Origin: Candidatus Acetothermia bacterium
GTDB taxonomy: Bacteria > Bipolaricaulota > Bipolaricaulia > Bipolaricaulales > Bipolaricaulaceae
Length of the DNA stretch: 40,804 nt
Reading direction: 5' to 3'
Assembly (NCBI GenBank): GCA_003566155.1
Contig: PXEP01000100.1
Location: forward strand, 1 to 40,804
The translations under genes and the position numbers were made by a program. Of the stretch, positions 1 to 8,257 are shown piece after piece (positions within the stretch are counted from its first letter, which is position 1; every line of letters begins with the position of its first letter). Under the pieces are notes generated by a model. It was given only the letters and a program-made list of their open reading frames with translations, made no database searches and was not told the DNA's origin.

Positions 1-420
1 GGCGCACACAAGGTGCGCCGCTACAACGCACCCCCCGATCCCTGGGGCGCACGTCCCACATCCTGAGGCGTAGCGTCGCAGCTTGCCTGCGACGGCGATC
101 GGCGCACACAAGGTGCGCCGCTACAACGCTCCCCCGGATCCCTGGGGCGCACACATCCCACATCCTGAGGTGCACGTCCCACATCCTGAGGTGCAGCGTC
201 GCAGCTTGCCTGCGACGGCGATCGGCGCACACAAGGTGCGCCGCTACAACGCTCCCCCGGATCCCTGAGGCGCACGTCCCACATCCTGAGGTGTAGCGTC
301 GCAGCTTGCCTGCGACGGGGGTCGGCGCACACAAGGTGCGCCGCTACAACGCACCCCCCGATCCCTGGGGCGCACGTCCCACATCCTGAGGCGTAGCGTC
401 GCAGCTTGCCTGCGACGGGG
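1..420. repeat. Array of ~100-bp double-hairpin repeats (left block)
   Basis: Four tandem units begin at 1, 101, 224 and 324. Units are 100 bp, except the second (123 bp), which has an internal duplication of the CCCACATCCTGAGGTGC segment. Each unit contains two perfect inverted repeats: a 7-bp stem GGCGCAC/GTGCGCC with loop ACAAG, and an 8-bp stem CGTCGCAG/CTGCGACG with loop CTTGC. They are separated by a less conserved stretch with CCCC..GATCCCTGGGG. The array starts at base 1, so it extends beyond the window. Every open frame across it is a repeat artefact. The arrangement resembles REP/BIME-type intergenic palindromic elements; no transposase is present here. Confidence 0.9.
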
Positions 421-440
421 GCGGCGGCTTGTCCCTGACG

Positions 441-458
441 TTATCCCGAGGGGGATAA
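441..458 (-). terminator. Hairpin downstream of the cupin gene
   Basis: A perfect 7-bp inverted repeat TTATCCC/GGGATAA with a 4-nt loop lies 20 bp past the cupin stop codon, in the gap before the repeat array. No T-run follows on either strand, so it is at best an atypical terminator or a 3'-end stabilising hairpin. Confidence 0.35.
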
Positions 459-477
459 ATCACCGACGCAGCGCCCG

Positions 478-801
478 CTAGGAGGCAGATTCGCGGATCA
501 TCGTCAGGAGGAACTTGAGAGGGCGGAGCGCCTTCAGGGCGTGGGGGACATGGGCGGGCATGATGACCGCCTGACCCTCGCCCAAGCGATGGGCTTGCCC
601 AGCCAACGTTACCTCCACCTCCCCTTCCAGAACATGCACCAGCGCGTCGAACGGTGCAGTGTGCTCGCTCAGCGCTTGACCGGCGTCGAAGGCAAACAGC
701 GTCACCGTACCCGTGGACCGGTCAACCAAAGTGCGGCTGACAACTGACCCCGTTTGGTAGTCAACCAACCGGGAGAGCTCCACTACTGTACCCGTTTCCA
801 T
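478..801 (-). CDS. Small cupin-domain protein
   Basis: A 107-aa single-domain cupin (small beta-barrel fold). The motif FDALVHVLEGEVEVTLAG followed by GEGQAVIMPAHVPHALKAL matches the two cupin motifs. The first-motif metal-binding histidines are only partly kept (EHTAPFDALVHVLEGE) and the second motif keeps the PxxxPHAL histidine. Such proteins bind a metal or small ligand and often act as sensors or minor enzymes; no substrate can be named. The ATG at 801 is chosen because AGGAGGG precedes it and a good promoter sits just upstream. The longer ORF to 906 runs into repeat DNA. The gene stands alone between two repeat arrays, so it may have travelled with them. Confidence 0.8.
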   Translation of the reverse strand: METGTVVELSRLVDYQTGSVVSRTLVDRSTGTVTLFAFDAGQALSEHTAPFDALVHVLEGEVEVTLAGQAHRLGEGQAVIMPAHVPHALKALRPLKFLLTMIRESAS

Positions 802-824
802 GCCTGTCCCTCCTGCACTCGGGG

Positions 825-853
825 AGTGTACGTACAAGCTTCCACCTGCACAA
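825..853 (-). promoter_or_regulatory. Promoter for the cupin gene
   Basis: On the minus strand, TTGTGC (848-853) is followed after exactly 17 bp by TACACT (825-830). The predicted transcription start lies about 20 nt before the ATG at 801, leaving just enough leader for the AGGAGGG ribosome-binding site. Confidence 0.55.
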
Positions 854-895
854 CGAGTCCGGTGCACAACGCGGCGGGCAAGACGCCCGACCCAC

Positions 896-1122
896 GGCGC
901 ACACAAGGTGCGCCGCTACAACGCACCCCCGATCCCTGAGGGGTACATCCCACATCCTGAGGTGTAGCGTCGCAGCTTGCCTGCGACGGGGGTCGGCGCT
1001 CACAAGGTGCGCCGCTACAACGCTCCCCCGGATCCCTGGGGGGTAGACGTCCCACACCCTGAGGTGCAGCGTCGCAGCTTGCCTGCGACGGGGGCCGGCG
1101 CACACAAGGTGCGCCGCTACAA
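896..1122. repeat. Array of ~100-bp double-hairpin repeats (right block)
   Basis: This is the same family as the array at 1-420. Two full units begin at 896 and 995, and a partial unit (1097-1122) keeps only the GGCGCAC/GTGCGCC hairpin and CGCTACAA. The stem sequences are preserved, while changes fall mainly in the spacer; one unit has GGCGCTC in place of GGCGCAC. The block ends about 30 bp from the truncated end of the DUF952 gene. Confidence 0.9.
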
Positions 1123-1152
1123 AACAGCGAGAATCGCACGCAAGGTGTGAGG

Positions 1153-1353
1153 CTACGCGTCAGGGAGGGGAAGGAGGTCGATGCAGAGCAACACCAGGTT
1201 CTCCTCCCCGCGGTACAGCGTGTTGGCCACCGAACCCACTTGCTCCGGGCGGGAACAGTGGATGAATCCTTCGCGCTCCAGCGACGTCGGCCGGAAAGCA
1301 CCATCTTCAAGCGCCCGTCGCCAGGCTTCTCGCGTGGTGATGTGCAGGATCAT
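1153..1353 (-). pseudogene. DUF952-family protein, C-terminally truncated
   Basis: The 66-aa product (MILHITTREAWRRALEDG.., EGFIHCSRPEQV.., NLVLLCID) is a clear N-terminal half of the DUF952 family, whose members are usually about 100-115 aa and of unknown function. The frame ends at a TAG right after the LCID strand. The following DNA is 30 bp of unique sequence and then the repeat array, so the 3' half seems to have been lost when the repeats arrived or rearranged. The start overlaps the tsaE stop (ATGA), showing it was once the last gene of the pheT-tsaE operon. The stump could still be translated, but the fold would be incomplete. Confidence 0.7.
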
Positions 1354-1784
1354 AACTGCGGGCGACCTCCGCGGATCTCGATGCGGCGCCGTTGTGGGTG
1401 GGGCATGGACAAGGTCACCCAGATGGCGTCCGCCGGGATAAGCTCTGGGATACGGTCAGCCCACTCCACCGCTGTCACCCCGGTCTCGGGCGGAAGCAGC
1501 TCGGTCAGCCCCACCTCGGCAAGCTCCTCTGGGGCGTTGATCCGGTAGGCGTCCAGGTGATGCAAGGTAAGCCGCCCCTTGTGCGAACGGGCGAGGACAA
1601 AGCTGGGGGAGAGCACATCCTCCTTTACGAACAGGCCGCGAGCCAGCCCCTGTACCAAAGTCGTCTTGCCAGCGCCCAGCTCGCCGACCAGAGCCACGAC
1701 ATCCCCGTCTTTCAGCCGCCCGGCCAGCTCCTCGCCCACCCGCTGGGTTTCCTCGGGGCCGGTAGCCACCACCGTACGTTCCAT
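1350..1784 (-). CDS. tsaE: tRNA threonylcarbamoyladenosine biosynthesis ATPase TsaE
   Basis: A 144-aa P-loop protein of the TsaE/YjeE family. It is the ATPase that drives the TsaB-TsaD complex placing threonylcarbamoyl on A37 of ANN-decoding tRNAs. The Walker A motif GELGAGKTT is near residue 34. SPSFVLARSH, the HLDAYR segment and a late VEWADR motif are all typical, and the length is usual. The ATG follows the pheT stop directly (TAAATG), and the stop overlaps the DUF952 start, so translation is probably coupled. Its TsaB, TsaC and TsaD partners are not in the window. Confidence 0.95.
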   Translation of the reverse strand: MERTVVATGPEETQRVGEELAGRLKDGDVVALVGELGAGKTTLVQGLARGLFVKEDVLSPSFVLARSHKGRLTLHHLDAYRINAPEELAEVGLTELLPPETGVTAVEWADRIPELIPADAIWVTLSMPHPQRRRIEIRGGRPQL

Positions 1785-4118
1785 TTAGCTCCGCAAGGAC
1801 ATGCCTAAGGGAGAAAGGCGCTCCAGAATACGGTTTACCGCCTGCTCCACTTCCTCGGAGGACAACGTTCGCTCGGGATGACGGAAGGAAAGCTCGTAGG
1901 TCAGACTGCGCTGCCGTTCACCGACCCGTTCCCCTTCGTACAAATCGTACAAGTAACACCCTTCGACCAGCCCCTCGGCCAGTATCGCCTCCCGCACGCG
2001 CTGCTCGGCGACCTCGCGTGGTCCGACCAGGGACAAGTCCCGCTTGGACACTGGATAGCGCGGAAGCGGTCGGTGGACCGGGGCCTCACGCGCCCCACGG
2101 AGGCTCTGCACATCAACCTCCAAGGCCTGGACCCGATAGTTCCCGGGAAGATCGGCGCACAAGTCCGGATGCACTTCTCCCTGCCAACCCACTATGCTTC
2201 CTTCAAGTTCCACGGCGACGCGGCGGCCGGGGGGCAGCCACTTGTGCTCGCAAGGAACCAACCGCGCCCCTTGCACGCGCAATGCGGACAGAAGCTGCTG
2301 CCATACGCCAGCCAGGTGTTCGGGCCCGTAGGGGAGTTTGCCAGACAAGGGAAACGGCAGTCGACCGACCAACGCGATTCCCAGCCGTTCGCGTTCCATC
2401 ACCCCGTTCTCGCGGCGGGAAAAGACCCTGCCAATCTCAAACAGCGCTGCCCCCGGCGTCTGGGTGTCCAAGGTGTGCCCGACCACCGACATGAGTCCCG
2501 GAAGGAGCCATTTGCGCAAGCCCTCGTTTCCCCGGGCTACCGGGTTCTCCAAGAGAACTGCCGCCTCGTCGGCGGGGGCCAGACTGGCCGTCGTGACTTC
2601 GGTCAGTCCAAGGGCCACACATGTCCGGCGCACAAGATCGGAGAAACGCTCCTGGGGATCCTTCGTCCCGCGCATGGGAGCCACCTGCGGAGGCACCGAG
2701 GGGATGGTGTGGTACCCGTAGACGCGCGCCACCTCCTCGATGAGGTCGATCTCCCGCACGAGATCCCCCCGCTCGGGGGGAACGTCCACCTGCCACCCTC
2801 CATCGTCCTGGGCGGCGGACAGCCCCAGCGCGGAGAACACCCGCGCCACCTCATCGGCAGGAACGTCGACTCCCGTTATGTGCTCCAGTCGCCCCTTGCG
2901 TAAGCCGACCCGCCGTGGCGTCGCCGGAGCGGGATAGGCATCCGCCGCACCCGCTGCCACGCGCGCGTCCAACAGCTCCGAAAACAGGGCACAGCATCTC
3001 CGCGAGGCACGGTCAGCTGCTTCGGGGGACAGTCCCCGTTCGAACCTATGGGAGGCTTCGGTGCGCAGCCCCAGAGAACGCGCCGACCGCCGCACCCGCA
3101 CTGGGGAGAAGCACGCCGCCTCGAGCAGAATGGCGCTTGTACCCTCTCCAACCTCGGCATCCTGGCCTCCCATGACCCCGGCCACGGCCACCGGGCGATC
3201 CCCGGCGGTGATCAGCAGGGCCTCGGTGGGAAGCTCTCGTTCCACTCCGTCCAGGGTGGTGATGCGCTCTTCGGAGCGCGCCCGGCGGACGCCGATCACC
3301 GATGAACCAAGCCGGCGGTAATCGAAGGCGTGCAGCGGATGACCCAGCTCCAACATGACGTAATTGGTGATGTCCACAACCGGAGCCAACGGCCGCATGC
3401 CGGCCTTGGAAATCCGTGACTGGAGCCACACCGGCGAGGCACCGTGCCCGTCCATGTGCGCCAGCCGTGCCACATAGCGCGGACATTCGTCGGGGGATTC
3501 GATGTGCACCCGCACTACGTCGGCGCGCTCCCCTTGCTCAGGGTAGTCGGCGGAGGGCTCGCGCAACGGACGGTGCAGCAGGGCAGCCACCTCCCGGGCC
3601 ACCCCATGGACCCCCAACAGGTCAGGGCGGTTGGAGGTCACAGAGATATCCAATACTGCATCGGGGGTTTCCAGCAGTGCTTGCCCATCATCCTCCAGAT
3701 CCAGCCCGTCGGGCAACACCCATATGCCTTCCGATTTTGCCTCCAATCCGAGTTCAGCTCTGGAGAGGATCATCCCTTCGCTTCGCACGCCTCGCACCGA
3801 GCGGCTTTCCACCACCCCCCCGGGGAGACGCGTCCCGGGGAGGGCGACGAACACTCGCTGTCCTGAGCCCACGTTCGGGGCGCCGCACACGATCTTGCGT
3901 TCTCCGGAAGAGGTCTCCACCACGCACGCGGTGAGGTTGTCTGCGTTCGGATGCGCCTCCACGGACGAGACGGCACCCACCACCACGCCCTCCGCCGAGG
4001 AAAACCGGTGCACTTCCTCCACTTCCAGTCCCGCCAGGGTCAGCCGATCGGCCAGTTCCCCGGCATCGATATCGTGTACATCCACGTACTCCGACAGCCA
4101 GCTCAGTGGTACCCGCAT
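1785..4118 (-). CDS. pheT: Phenylalanyl-tRNA synthetase beta subunit
   Basis: A 777-aa beta chain of the alpha2-beta2 Phe-tRNA ligase. Visible domains in order: N-terminal segment MRVPLSWLSEYV; an EMAPII-like tRNA-binding domain around residues 40-150 (HPNADNLTACVV.., CGAPNV); the B3/B4 editing domain; B5; the catalytic-like core; and a C-terminal FDX-ACB anticodon-binding domain (RYPVSKRDLSLV). ATG 4118 is preferred over the adjacent GTG 4121 because the GGGGG upstream is better spaced for it. Normally pheS lies just upstream, but here the upstream gene is an M1 peptidase 21 bp away, so the alpha subunit must be encoded elsewhere. Confidence 0.96.
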   Translation of the reverse strand: MRVPLSWLSEYVDVHDIDAGELADRLTLAGLEVEEVHRFSSAEGVVVGAVSSVEAHPNADNLTACVVETSSGERKIVCGAPNVGSGQRVFVALPGTRLPGGVVESRSVRGVRSEGMILSRAELGLEAKSEGIWVLPDGLDLEDDGQALLETPDAVLDISVTSNRPDLLGVHGVAREVAALLHRPLREPSADYPEQGERADVVRVHIESPDECPRYVARLAHMDGHGASPVWLQSRISKAGMRPLAPVVDITNYVMLELGHPLHAFDYRRLGSSVIGVRRARSEERITTLDGVERELPTEALLITAGDRPVAVAGVMGGQDAEVGEGTSAILLEAACFSPVRVRRSARSLGLRTEASHRFERGLSPEAADRASRRCCALFSELLDARVAAGAADAYPAPATPRRVGLRKGRLEHITGVDVPADEVARVFSALGLSAAQDDGGWQVDVPPERGDLVREIDLIEEVARVYGYHTIPSVPPQVAPMRGTKDPQERFSDLVRRTCVALGLTEVTTASLAPADEAAVLLENPVARGNEGLRKWLLPGLMSVVGHTLDTQTPGAALFEIGRVFSRRENGVMERERLGIALVGRLPFPLSGKLPYGPEHLAGVWQQLLSALRVQGARLVPCEHKWLPPGRRVAVELEGSIVGWQGEVHPDLCADLPGNYRVQALEVDVQSLRGAREAPVHRPLPRYPVSKRDLSLVGPREVAEQRVREAILAEGLVEGCYLYDLYEGERVGERQRSLTYELSFRHPERTLSSEEVEQAVNRILERLSPLGMSLRS

Positions 4119-4139
4119 CACAAGCCCCCGCTTCTGCCC

Positions 4140-6818
4140 CTACAGATCCACCCCGAGGTAGAAGACCCCGGGCCCTGTGTAAGTAATAGGCCAGGCGATG
4201 CCCGCAACGAGCCGCACATGAAGCAACCCGCCCAGCGCCTCCCAGGTCGTCCACACCTCCCCACCCGCTTCAGCATAGGTGGTGATTGTGTCCCAATCGT
4301 CACCTCTGCTCCACACACGGGCACCGGACACATAGGCCCTGGTACGCACGTCGCTCAGCAGGGCCAGCCCTCCCAACAGGTAGTCGGGGTTGTTCTCCGG
4401 CAGCCACAACGAGAGGGTGCCCGATGCCTTGTACTCCCCTATAGGGGCGCGCCTGATATCGTCCGGTGCACCTGGATCCCCCGGCGCGGCCAGGCTGTTG
4501 AACTCCGGCAGCGAAAACAGAAACCGTTCAGGCATACCTTCCGTGGCCAGCCCCCCGCGCGCCGTGAACTGCATGTAGGTTCGGGGAAGCAAACGTTCCT
4601 CGAGCAGCCCGGCCACGGAGACTCCGGCTGCGGAAACCTCCGGGACGAATAAGACAGAGCCCTGCGCAAGGCTTGTGCGGCTCACCTGCTCTTGCCAGGA
4701 GATCCCCAGCCGGGCCGCCCACATGGGAACACGGGCCACAGTGAACGAAAGCTCACCCGCAGGGGACCAATACGTCCCGGCGGACCCGATATCCGGCGTC
4801 TTCCACAGCCGCCGCCTGACCGTAAGCTCACCGAGCAGCGTTTCGTGGATCTGGGCCCAGCCGGATACGGATAGCTCCCGGCCGTAGTTCACCCAGGCGG
4901 AGGCGGCCTGCATCTGGGGCATGATTTCCCAGCCAAAGCGGTCCAGATAGCGCACCGACACGCCCTGGCCACCTGGATCCGGCTGTACCAAATATGCGTC
5001 CAGGGGCATATCGTTTCGGCCCATGGCCACCACCACCCGTCGCGGGTAGTGGTTGTTCAACCTGTCCACGTCGGGGACCCGGTGCTCCGGGTCGACCGTC
5101 ACCCGACGCACGCGAAAATCTGTGTGGAAAACCATGGTGGTTTCGTCGTCGTCCTCGGGCTCCCAGGTGCGCGCCTTTCGCTCATCGTCTCCTCCCTGGA
5201 GTTTCACCGTTACCGGGAGGAACCCGCTGCCGCTGCGCCTGAGGTGGACATGGGTCTCGTGGCCGTCCTCGGTCCGGAGGCGGTCCATACCCTCCACCGC
5301 ATAGTCCGCTTGGGCATCACCCCACACCCAGTCTTGGAAGAAGTCGCTTACATCCTGGCCGCTGACCTCGTGGGTCAACCGCTCGAACGCCTTCACGGTG
5401 AACCAACGGCCGCGGTATCGTTCATGCGCCTGGTGCAGCACCTCGTCCAGCACCTCTTCGCCCAACACATGGCCCAATGCCCGCAGTACCAACGCCCCCT
5501 TCTCGTACAGTCGGACGGAGCTGGCCTGCAGGTAGTCCACCTCGCTGGTGGGCTGCACGATGGCCTCATCGAAGCCCAGGAAGGTCGTGTTCAGGTAAGG
5601 GAATTCCACCAAGTGTTCACGGAGATTGAAGTATCCAAGCGCTGATTTCACCATTTCTTCTCCCAACCCCGGTCGCTGGGGTTGAAACACGTTGCCGGCC
5701 TCAGCCCCGTAGCGGTCTTCAAACCAGCGCATAGCCGCGTAGTGGGCGAACCCCTCGGAAAGCCAGTTCTCCTCGTCTAGATCGGCGCCCACACCCACGC
5801 CCCACCACTGGTGGGCGATCTCGTGGGCGAGCACGAACTGTCCCAGGCGACTTAGGGTCCCCTTGGCCGTGAGGTCGGAGCGCCGGAACAACCAGCTGGG
5901 CATGAACACAACTCCGTCGGCTGCAAATGCGATTCCCGTATCCGACGGATGTTCCACAAGCAGCAGGCGGTCAAAGGGGTAGGGACCGTACACCTCCTCG
6001 AAGTACTCCACGATCTCCCACACGTAGGTCCCCAGGCCGCGCAGCTGTTCCTCATGGCCCGGTTGCGCGACGAGTTCCACCGTCAACCGACGTCCCTCCA
6101 GCGGGACCTTGGTCAGCCGGCCAGCGGGACCGATGAACAGGGACACCGACCGGACCGGTTCGCCAAAACTCGCCCGGTAGACGGACTTGCCTTCTGCTTC
6201 CTCCTTGTCCACCGTTCCCGGCAAGGCGGCAACCCAATCCGTGGGTACCTCCAGGCGAAGCTGGTAGTGGTGGGCCAGTGCTACCTGGGGAAGGTAATCG
6301 TCCTCCGGCGGCGGACTGGGCAACGGGTGCCATCCGTAGCGCCAGGTGTAAACTTCCCCCAACCGGCCGGGCTCTCCACTCCTTATGTGTGGAAAGCGCG
6401 TCGAAAATACTATCTTGAGCGAACCCTCCTCCTGGGGGACTTCTACCTTCATCAGCCCGTCGTCCAACGAGTAGGTCTGCTGGCTTGGCGGGGCAGCGAT
6501 AAGTTCGTAGTCAAGCCGTCGCTGTTCCTCATCGGCGTCGATCCACCACACCCCTTCGATCTTGGTCCACGAGGGATCGAACCCCCAAGCATATCTCTGG
6601 TCTTCGTGCCGACCTGACGTGTGCGGGTTGGGCTCGCGGCCTAGGTTCGCCGGCAACCTGAACCACGCCACTTCCGGAGCTTCGCTCCAGGAGATCTCCT
6701 GCGTCCCCTGCACCAAGTGTTCATCGGGCAAAAACTCCACATCCAGCACGCTGGTCCCAGCCAGGACCGCGCAGCCGGGCACCAAAAAAACGGCCAGCAC
6801 CAAGGCTGTCCTTTGCAT
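4140..6818 (-). CDS. M1-family metallopeptidase with C-terminal beta-barrel-like domain
   Basis: An 892-aa exported protein. Residues 1-21 form a signal sequence (ALVLAVFLVPGCAVLAG); the cysteine could be lipidated, but VPGC is a poor lipobox. A gluzincin M1 catalytic domain follows, with HEIAH at 332-336 and the third zinc ligand in NWLSEGF (E355), exactly 18 residues later. The classic GAMEN exopeptidase motif is not obvious (FAADGVVFM lies there). The last ~230 residues are beta-rich with alternating hydrophobic residues and end in LVAGIAWPIT..GVFYLGVDL, which resembles an Omp85/surface-antigen barrel. It may be an outer-membrane-anchored peptidase. ATG 6818 has GGAGGAACCC before it. It sits between the CorC-like gene (26 bp) and pheT (21 bp). 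Confidence 0.85.
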   Translation of the reverse strand: MQRTALVLAVFLVPGCAVLAGTSVLDVEFLPDEHLVQGTQEISWSEAPEVAWFRLPANLGREPNPHTSGRHEDQRYAWGFDPSWTKIEGVWWIDADEEQRRLDYELIAAPPSQQTYSLDDGLMKVEVPQEEGSLKIVFSTRFPHIRSGEPGRLGEVYTWRYGWHPLPSPPPEDDYLPQVALAHHYQLRLEVPTDWVAALPGTVDKEEAEGKSVYRASFGEPVRSVSLFIGPAGRLTKVPLEGRRLTVELVAQPGHEEQLRGLGTYVWEIVEYFEEVYGPYPFDRLLLVEHPSDTGIAFAADGVVFMPSWLFRRSDLTAKGTLSRLGQFVLAHEIAHQWWGVGVGADLDEENWLSEGFAHYAAMRWFEDRYGAEAGNVFQPQRPGLGEEMVKSALGYFNLREHLVEFPYLNTTFLGFDEAIVQPTSEVDYLQASSVRLYEKGALVLRALGHVLGEEVLDEVLHQAHERYRGRWFTVKAFERLTHEVSGQDVSDFFQDWVWGDAQADYAVEGMDRLRTEDGHETHVHLRRSGSGFLPVTVKLQGGDDERKARTWEPEDDDETTMVFHTDFRVRRVTVDPEHRVPDVDRLNNHYPRRVVVAMGRNDMPLDAYLVQPDPGGQGVSVRYLDRFGWEIMPQMQAASAWVNYGRELSVSGWAQIHETLLGELTVRRRLWKTPDIGSAGTYWSPAGELSFTVARVPMWAARLGISWQEQVSRTSLAQGSVLFVPEVSAAGVSVAGLLEERLLPRTYMQFTARGGLATEGMPERFLFSLPEFNSLAAPGDPGAPDDIRRAPIGEYKASGTLSLWLPENNPDYLLGGLALLSDVRTRAYVSGARVWSRGDDWDTITTYAEAGGEVWTTWEALGGLLHVRLVAGIAWPITYTGPGVFYLGVDL

Positions 6819-6844
6819 GGGTTCCTCCTTCAGCGTCGCACGCT

Positions 6845-8146
6845 TCAGGTATCTTGTTGTTGTTCCGCCGGCAGGACAGCGATGCGCACGGTGATGATCT
6901 CCCTCTCGGAGGCCTCTTCCACGGTGAGCAAAACCCGGCCTAGCCTGAGGCGGGCCCCGGGCTCGGGAATATCCCCGAGTTCCTCAAGGATCAGCCCGGC
7001 TATGGTGACGGCATCGTCCTCCGGCAAATCAACCCCAAGGGTTTGCTTAACCATACGCACTTCAGCATCTGCGTCCACCAAGGCTTCGCTGGGAGAGAGT
7101 TTGCGCAGGAGCTGTCCTGTGCGCGGGGTATCGTATTCGTCCTCGATCTCCCCCACGATCTCCTCCAGGATGTCCTCCAGGGTGACGATACCGGCCACAC
7201 CTCCGTACTCGTCGACGACGACTGCCAGGTGCAACCGCTCCCGTTGGAACTCCCGCAGGAGCACGTTGATCGGCTTGGTGGTCGGAGTGTAGTAAACGGG
7301 CCGCAGGATCTCCCGAAGATTCCCTTCATCGCCGTTGGCCATCAGAGCAAACAGGTCCTTAGCGTACAGCAGGCCGAGCACATTGTCCCGGTTTTCTTCG
7401 TAAACCGGATAGCGGGAGTGCCCGTCGCGGATGACCAGTTCGCTGATCTCCGCAAGCGGGGTGTTGATCTCCACGGCCTGCATATCGGTTCGGGGTACCA
7501 TGACATCCTCGGCCGTCGTCTCGTCCAGCGCCAATACGCGACGGATCATATCACCGTCCTGTGCAGCGATCGTCCCCCGCTCCTCCCCCTCCTCGATCAA
7601 GGTGATCAGGTGGTCCTCGGAGATGGTCCCCTCTTCCCTCTCCAGCACCTGTTCGCCAAATGGTCTCAGCAGTAGCCCAGTCACGGCGCGTAATCCCCGC
7701 ACCAAGGGATGCAACATCACCGTCAGCCTCCACACAGGGCCGATGACCACCAACGTGACCCCCTCGGCCCGGTTCTTGGCCACGGTCTTGGGGGTGATCT
7801 CCCCGAACAAAAGCAAGGACAAAGTCATGACCCCGGTGGTGATCAGTGCCGACACGTACTGCGGAAGGCCAGGGGGCAGAATGCGAAGAAACAGCAGCGT
7901 GGCCACGGCCGACGCCCCCACGTTGACCAGGTTGTTCATGATGAGCAACGTGGTGATGAGATCGTTGGGCTCCTCCAGCAGGTGCTTCAAGGCCCGCTTC
8001 TTGTTGGGCTTGCGCTCGCTCATGTGGCGTAGCTGCAGCTCAGACAGAGAGGTCACTGCGGTTTCCGAACCAGAGAAGAACGCCGAGAGTAGCAACAGTA
8101 TCAGCAGTACCAGTACTTGCGATCCCGCGGTCACGCGCGCTATCAC
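6845..8146 (-). CDS. CNNM/CBS-domain membrane transporter (CorC/HlyC family)
   Basis: A 433-aa integral membrane protein. Three to four hydrophobic helices form a CNNM/DUF21 domain (first helix VLVLLILLLLSAFFSGSETAV, then a conserved GEITPKTVAKN). A CBS pair follows (AEDVMVPRTDMQAVE and HLAVVVDEYGGVAGIVTLEDILEEIVGEI), then a C-terminal CorC_HlyC domain. Family members act in magnesium or cobalt efflux or transport. The ORF extends to 8242, but the TATAAT at 8174-8179 puts transcription start near 8167, so GTG 8146 is the likely start. It heads the operon continuing into the M1 peptidase, pheT and tsaE. Confidence 0.88.
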   Translation of the reverse strand: MIARVTAGSQVLVLLILLLLSAFFSGSETAVTSLSELQLRHMSERKPNKKRALKHLLEEPNDLITTLLIMNNLVNVGASAVATLLFLRILPPGLPQYVSALITTGVMTLSLLLFGEITPKTVAKNRAEGVTLVVIGPVWRLTVMLHPLVRGLRAVTGLLLRPFGEQVLEREEGTISEDHLITLIEEGEERGTIAAQDGDMIRRVLALDETTAEDVMVPRTDMQAVEINTPLAEISELVIRDGHSRYPVYEENRDNVLGLLYAKDLFALMANGDEGNLREILRPVYYTPTTKPINVLLREFQRERLHLAVVVDEYGGVAGIVTLEDILEEIVGEIEDEYDTPRTGQLLRKLSPSEALVDADAEVRMVKQTLGVDLPEDDAVTIAGLILEELGDIPEPGARLRLGRVLLTVEEASEREIITVRIAVLPAEQQQDT

Positions 8147-8173
8147 CTCAAGGGTATCTACATCTACCGACGA

Positions 8174-8179
8174 ATTATA
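8174..8179 (-). promoter_or_regulatory. -10 element for the CorC/M1/pheT operon
   Basis: A perfect TATAAT lies on the minus strand 27 bp before GTG 8146. The nearest -35-like hexamer, TTGACG, is only 14 bp upstream, shorter than ideal. It is divergent from the accB -10 at 8247-8252. Confidence 0.5.
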
Positions 8180-8246
8180 GCGGCGCCCGGGAACGTCAAC
8201 CAGGCCCGGCTCCACAACTACTTCGCCGCACCGGGTGGGCAACCGT

Positions 8247-8252
8247 TACAAT
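8247..8252 (+). promoter_or_regulatory. -10 element of a probable leaderless accB promoter
   Basis: TACAAT ends 5 nt before the accB ATG (8258). With the usual 6-9 nt from -10 to transcription start, the mRNA would begin at or inside the start codon, leaving no room for a ribosome-binding site; none is visible. No good -35 is present. Confidence 0.5.
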
Positions 8253-8257
8253 GTACC

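Noticed and set aside
21-332. ORFs across the repeats (103 aa minus, 61 aa plus)
   Set aside because: They are periodic translations of the repeat unit with no ribosome-binding site and no protein-like features.
1-1122. The repeat blocks as a CRISPR array
   Set aside because: The whole ~100-bp unit is repeated; there are no short repeats alternating with unique spacers, and no cas genes are present.
1878-2903. 341-aa plus-strand ORF
   Set aside because: It is antisense to pheT and an effect of high GC content; pheT is certain.
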